Positions 15,006-17,295 of a DNA stretch of 17,295 nucleotides are shown piece after piece (positions within the stretch are counted from its first letter, which is position 1; the number at the start of each line of letters is the position of its first letter). Location: the NCBI GenBank assembly GCA_964550535.1, contig CAZJZQ010000073.1, positions 1-17,295 on the forward strand, read 5' to 3'. Source of the DNA: UBA7672 sp964550535. GTDB lineage: Bacteria > Pseudomonadota > Alphaproteobacteria > Caulobacterales > Hyphomonadaceae. The notes below the pieces were generated by a model. It was not told the origin of the DNA, did not search any database, and saw only the letters and a list, made by a program, of their open reading frames with translations. The position numbers were made by a program, and so were the translations under genes.

Positions 15006-15643
15006 TGACTGACAACCCGGCGCCGCTCGACGTGAAACCCAAAACCCTCGCCCTCATCGCCGGCGGCGGTCTCGTCGCGGGCGCGCTCATCGTGGCGGGC
15101 GCGATCATGCCCGCCGAATACAATGTCGATCCGCTGGGCATCGGCAAGGCGACCGGCCTGAACCGCCTCTGGGCGCCCGGCGCCAGGGAATTTTCCGGCG
15201 GCGGCCCGATGTCCTACATCAGCGACGCAGCCCCCGCCGTCCACGCCGCCGATCTCCCGCTCGGCGCCGCCGGCTGGGACGAAGCCGCGCTGGAATACAA
15301 GGTCCACATGACCCCCGGCCAGGCCATCCTCTACCGCTGGACCGCCTACAATCTCGACGGCGCGCCCGCCACGGCCGAGGTCGAGTTCGACACCCACGGC
15401 CATGACATCGTCGAGGAAGGCGAAGAGGAAACCGTGGTCCAGATGGAAACCGGCCGGGCCCTCTCCAGGCAGGGCTCCATGACCGCCGCGATCGACGGCA
15501 TCTATGGCTGGTATTTCCGCAATCACGGCGAAGATCCCGTGCAGATCCGCGTCGAGGTGGAAGGTTACTTCTCCGTCATCCCGCCCGGCGAACCCGGCAA
15601 TGAATTCGGCATCCGCCCGCTCGAACCCGCCCCGGCGCAATAG
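15005..15643 (+). CDS. Transmembrane anchor protein (HupE-associated, function unknown)
   Basis: The product is 212 aa from ATG at 15005, which overlaps the HupE stop as TGATG with GGAG about 8 nt upstream. A longer in-frame extension into the HupE gene is a shadow. One transmembrane helix (about 14-34) is followed by MPAEYNVDPLGIGKATGLNR, the signature of the family annotated 'transmembrane anchor protein'. The periplasmic part (about 75-200) is probably beta-rich, with YKVHMTPGQAILYRWTAYN, an acidic segment (DIVEEGEEETVVQ) and a His-containing FDTHGHDI. The second half reads like a jelly-roll or sugar-binding-like fold (GIYGWYFRNHGEDPVQIRVEVEGY). Translational coupling suggests partnership with the HupE-like permease, perhaps metal-related. 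That role is inferred from linkage only. Confidence 0.8.
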   Translation: MTDNPAPLDVKPKTLALIAGGGLVAGALIVAGAIMPAEYNVDPLGIGKATGLNRLWAPGAREFSGGGPMSYISDAAPAVHAADLPLGAAGWDEAALEYKVHMTPGQAILYRWTAYNLDGAPATAEVEFDTHGHDIVEEGEEETVVQMETGRALSRQGSMTAAIDGIYGWYFRNHGEDPVQIRVEVEGYFSVIPPGEPGNEFGIRPLEPAPAQ

Positions 15644-15730
15644 GCGCCTGCAACGCTCGACGCCGCGGGAGAACCGTCCTACTTTTCCGCCGCTAAGGGG
15701 CGCGCGGGAAACAACAGACGGGATACCGTG

Positions 15731-17005
15731 ATGACCCTTCGCGCCGCGCACGCCCTTCCTGCCATCGCCGCCCTTCTCTTCGCGGCCTGCGCCAGCAGCA
15801 CCACGCCCGCGCGTCCGCGTCCTCCGGGTCCGGTCACGCCCGGCCCGGTCACACCCGGCGTCATTCCGCCCGGCCCCGTCATCCCGCCGCCCATTCCGTT
15901 CGAGCTGAGGGCCGCCTCCTTCGGCGACATGCCCGGCTGGGACCAGATCGACCACGCCCCCGCCCTCGCCGCCTTCAAGCGTCAGTGCGCCTCATGGCGC
16001 AACCGTTCGCCCGGCGCGCCGCTCTCCCAGGGGCAGTATGGCGGCGTGGTCCGCGACTGGCTCCCCGCCTGCGACGCGGCCACGACGATCCAGCCCGGAC
16101 AGGAACGCTGGTTCTTCGAATCCTACTTCACGCCCTCCATGGTTTCCGGCCCCGGCGACGCAAAGCTCACCGCCTATTTCGAGCCCGTCATCCCCGCCAG
16201 CCGCGCCCAGGCGCCGGGCTTCACCGAGCCGCTGCTCAGCCGCCCGGCCGACATGGTGACGGTCGATCTCGGCGCCTTCGCCGAAGCGCATGACAACGAA
16301 ACCCTGCGCGGCGCCCCGCGCTCCCTCACCGGCCGCATGAACGGCGATCGCGTCGAGCCCTATCCGCGCCGCGAATCCATCGCGCCGGCGCCGGGACAGG
16401 TGATCGCGTGGGCCCATCCCGCCGACGTTTACAACATCCAGGTCCAGGGCTCCGGCCGCCTGCGCTTCCAGGACGGCACCGAAGCCCGCGCCGCTTTCGC
16501 CGCCCAGAACGGCTATCGCTGGAACTCCGCTCTCGGCGCCCTGCGCTCCGCCGGACAGTTGGCGGTCGCGACATGGGACACGTTCCGCACCTGGCTCGAC
16601 ACCAATCCGCAAGCCGCGAAATCCGCGCTCAACGCGGACCCGTCCTACGTCTTCTTCCAGGAAGAACCCGTCACCGACTACGCCGCCGGTCCGCGCGGCG
16701 CCGCCAACATTCCGCTCACGCCCGCGGGCTCGATGGCCGTCGATCCCGCCTTCCATCCCTATGGCGCCGTGATCTTCGTCGACGGCACGCACGGCCAGAA
16801 CACGTCCTTCCGCCGCCTGGTGGTGGCGCAGGATACCGGCGGCGCCATCCGTCGCGGTCCGCTGCGCGGCGACGTCTTCATCGGTACGGGCGACGAGGCT
16901 CGCGCCTACGCGGAACAGATGAACGCCCCCGCCCGCTGGTGGACGCTGCTGCCCCGCCAGTTCAGCCAGCAAATCTCCAACCTGCCCGCCGCCCCCACGC
17001 CCTGA
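15731..17005 (+). CDS. mltA: Membrane-bound lytic murein transglycosylase A (MltA)
   Basis: The product is 424 aa from ATG at 15731, which directly follows an in-frame GTG; a weak GGGA is upstream. The N-terminus is a lipoprotein signal with lipobox FAAC (Cys20). A Pro/Gly/Val-rich linker of about 30 residues (PGPVTPGPVTPG) precedes the enzyme. The MltA beta-barrel domain follows (ESYFTPSMV, then KLTAYFEPVIPASR, ADVYNIQVQGSGRL). The C-terminal 3D domain (about 336-407) contains VAQDTGGAIRRG and GDVFIGTGDEA, whose aspartates (368, 381) are the likely catalytic-site acids. MltA cleaves the glycan strands of peptidoglycan to 1,6-anhydro-muropeptides at the outer membrane's inner face. The gene lies 87 bp after the anchor protein and may be separately transcribed. 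Confidence 0.94.
   Translation: MTLRAAHALPAIAALLFAACASSTTPARPRPPGPVTPGPVTPGVIPPGPVIPPPIPFELRAASFGDMPGWDQIDHAPALAAFKRQCASWRNRSPGAPLSQGQYGGVVRDWLPACDAATTIQPGQERWFFESYFTPSMVSGPGDAKLTAYFEPVIPASRAQAPGFTEPLLSRPADMVTVDLGAFAEAHDNETLRGAPRSLTGRMNGDRVEPYPRRESIAPAPGQVIAWAHPADVYNIQVQGSGRLRFQDGTEARAAFAAQNGYRWNSALGALRSAGQLAVATWDTFRTWLDTNPQAAKSALNADPSYVFFQEEPVTDYAAGPRGAANIPLTPAGSMAVDPAFHPYGAVIFVDGTHGQNTSFRRLVVAQDTGGAIRRGPLRGDVFIGTGDEARAYAEQMNAPARWWTLLPRQFSQQISNLPAAPTP
15830..15859 (+). repeat. Tandem 15-bp repeat encoding the MltA Pro-Gly linker
   Basis: CCGGTCACGCCCGGC (15830-15844) is repeated as CCGGTCACACCCGGC (15845-15859), differing at one base, and related degenerate copies follow. It encodes the PVTPG units of the linker between lipid anchor and enzyme, so linker length may vary by slippage. 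Confidence 0.7.
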
Positions 17006-17295
17006 ACTGCAAGCCCCTCCCGCCTAAACTCCGTTTACGGGGGAAGTCCCCGAAGGGGGATGGGGGCGAGTCCCAGGGGAACTTCTCTCCGCAAACAATC
17101 TCCCCGCGCCGCCGGGCCTCAATACGGCCAACGAGAACGCCCGACCGAAGGACAAGTCCGGTCCCCGAAACTTTCTTCCCCCGCACAATCAAGGCGCTGG
17201 CGAAAAATCGCCACAGGATAGAGCCGTTTTTCTCCTGCCCCTCCAAACCTCCCTCATAATCACCGGCGTGAATTGAGAAGGAGAACACGGTTCAC
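17006..17295. other. Non-coding tail with G/C-rich repeat-like element
   Basis: This stretch of 290 bp after mltA holds no convincing gene; a 108-codon minus-strand frame here has no family features and runs back over the mltA 3' end. At about 17014-17085 there is a G/C-rich, partly self-complementary element. It contains the palindrome CCGTTTACGG (17031-17040), then the hairpin TCCCC-GAAG-GGGGA (17047-17060) and further G runs. It resembles the dispersed intergenic repeats common in sphingomonad-like genomes. A CATAAT at 17255-17260 is -10-like, with no good -35. Confidence 0.5.
17278..17283 (+). promoter_or_regulatory. Ribosome binding site for a gene beginning beyond the window
   Basis: AAGGAG within GAGAAGGAGAACAC is a near-consensus Shine-Dalgarno ending 12 nt before the window edge. 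No start codon follows inside the window, so the next plus-strand gene probably begins at or just after position 17296. Confidence 0.5.

Noticed and set aside
16962..17288. 108-codon minus-strand frame in the final intergenic stretch
   Set aside because: It starts by reading back over the likely ribosome binding site of the next plus-strand gene, overlaps the mltA 3' end, has no ribosome binding site and no family features.
1..17295. Search for tRNA, rRNA, CRISPR, insertion sequences, phage or defence genes
   Set aside because: No TpsiC-loop or anticodon-arm patterns, spaced repeats, transposases, integrases or defence-family domains were recognised on either strand.

Overview
The window is GC-rich (codon third positions almost all G or C), densely coded bacterial chromosome. 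Gene content and protein style point to an alphaproteobacterium, plausibly of the Sphingomonadales/Caulobacterales type: DUF885 zinc-peptidase-like lipoproteins, a two-cysteine NifU-like scaffold protein, a FAXC-type glutathione S-transferase, and a HupE/UreJ plus 'transmembrane anchor' pair. This placement is inferred from the proteins only. Two runs of ten N (6081-6090 and 14429-14438) show that it is a draft scaffold, and both fall inside genes. I see no tRNA, rRNA, CRISPR, insertion sequence, phage gene or clear sign of horizontal transfer.

Layout. The window opens with the 3' end of uvrC (1-282), then a small exported DUF4157-type HExxH protein (422-1006). Two tandem paralogous DUF885 lipoproteins follow on the minus strand (1016-2860 and 2929-4761), and a divergent short-chain dehydrogenase (4902-5690). 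A minus-strand run, read from 9080 down to 5724, holds cysS, a small lipoprotein, a CHAD-domain protein and a NifU/IscU-like scaffold protein that is split by an assembly gap. folE (GTP cyclohydrolase I) lies divergently from cysS, and a DUF2007 membrane protein ends just after it on the other strand.

The most system-like part is 10429-12458. A WYL-type regulator is divergent from a two-gene unit (ABM-fold monooxygenase, then a FAXC/metaxin-like GST). A perfect 11+11 bp inverted repeat sits between the divergent starts, and a strong intrinsic terminator closes the unit. I read it as a self-contained regulated detoxification or stress module; its inducer is unknown.

The right part holds a TPR lipoprotein with conserved CxxC and histidine motifs (12521-14218). 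A divergent pair follows, a HupE/UreJ-like membrane protein (interrupted by the second gap) overlapping a single-pass 'transmembrane anchor' protein by one base. Then comes an MltA-type lytic transglycosylase (15731-17005) and a 290-bp non-coding tail with a G/C-rich repeat-like element and a ribosome binding site for a gene outside the window.

Most genes are housekeeping or envelope functions: DNA repair, tRNA charging, folate/pterin synthesis, Fe-S assembly, peptidoglycan turnover. No dramatic new defence or mobile system is visible. The best candidates for undescribed biology are the WYL-ABM-GST module with its operator, and the HupE-anchor pair.
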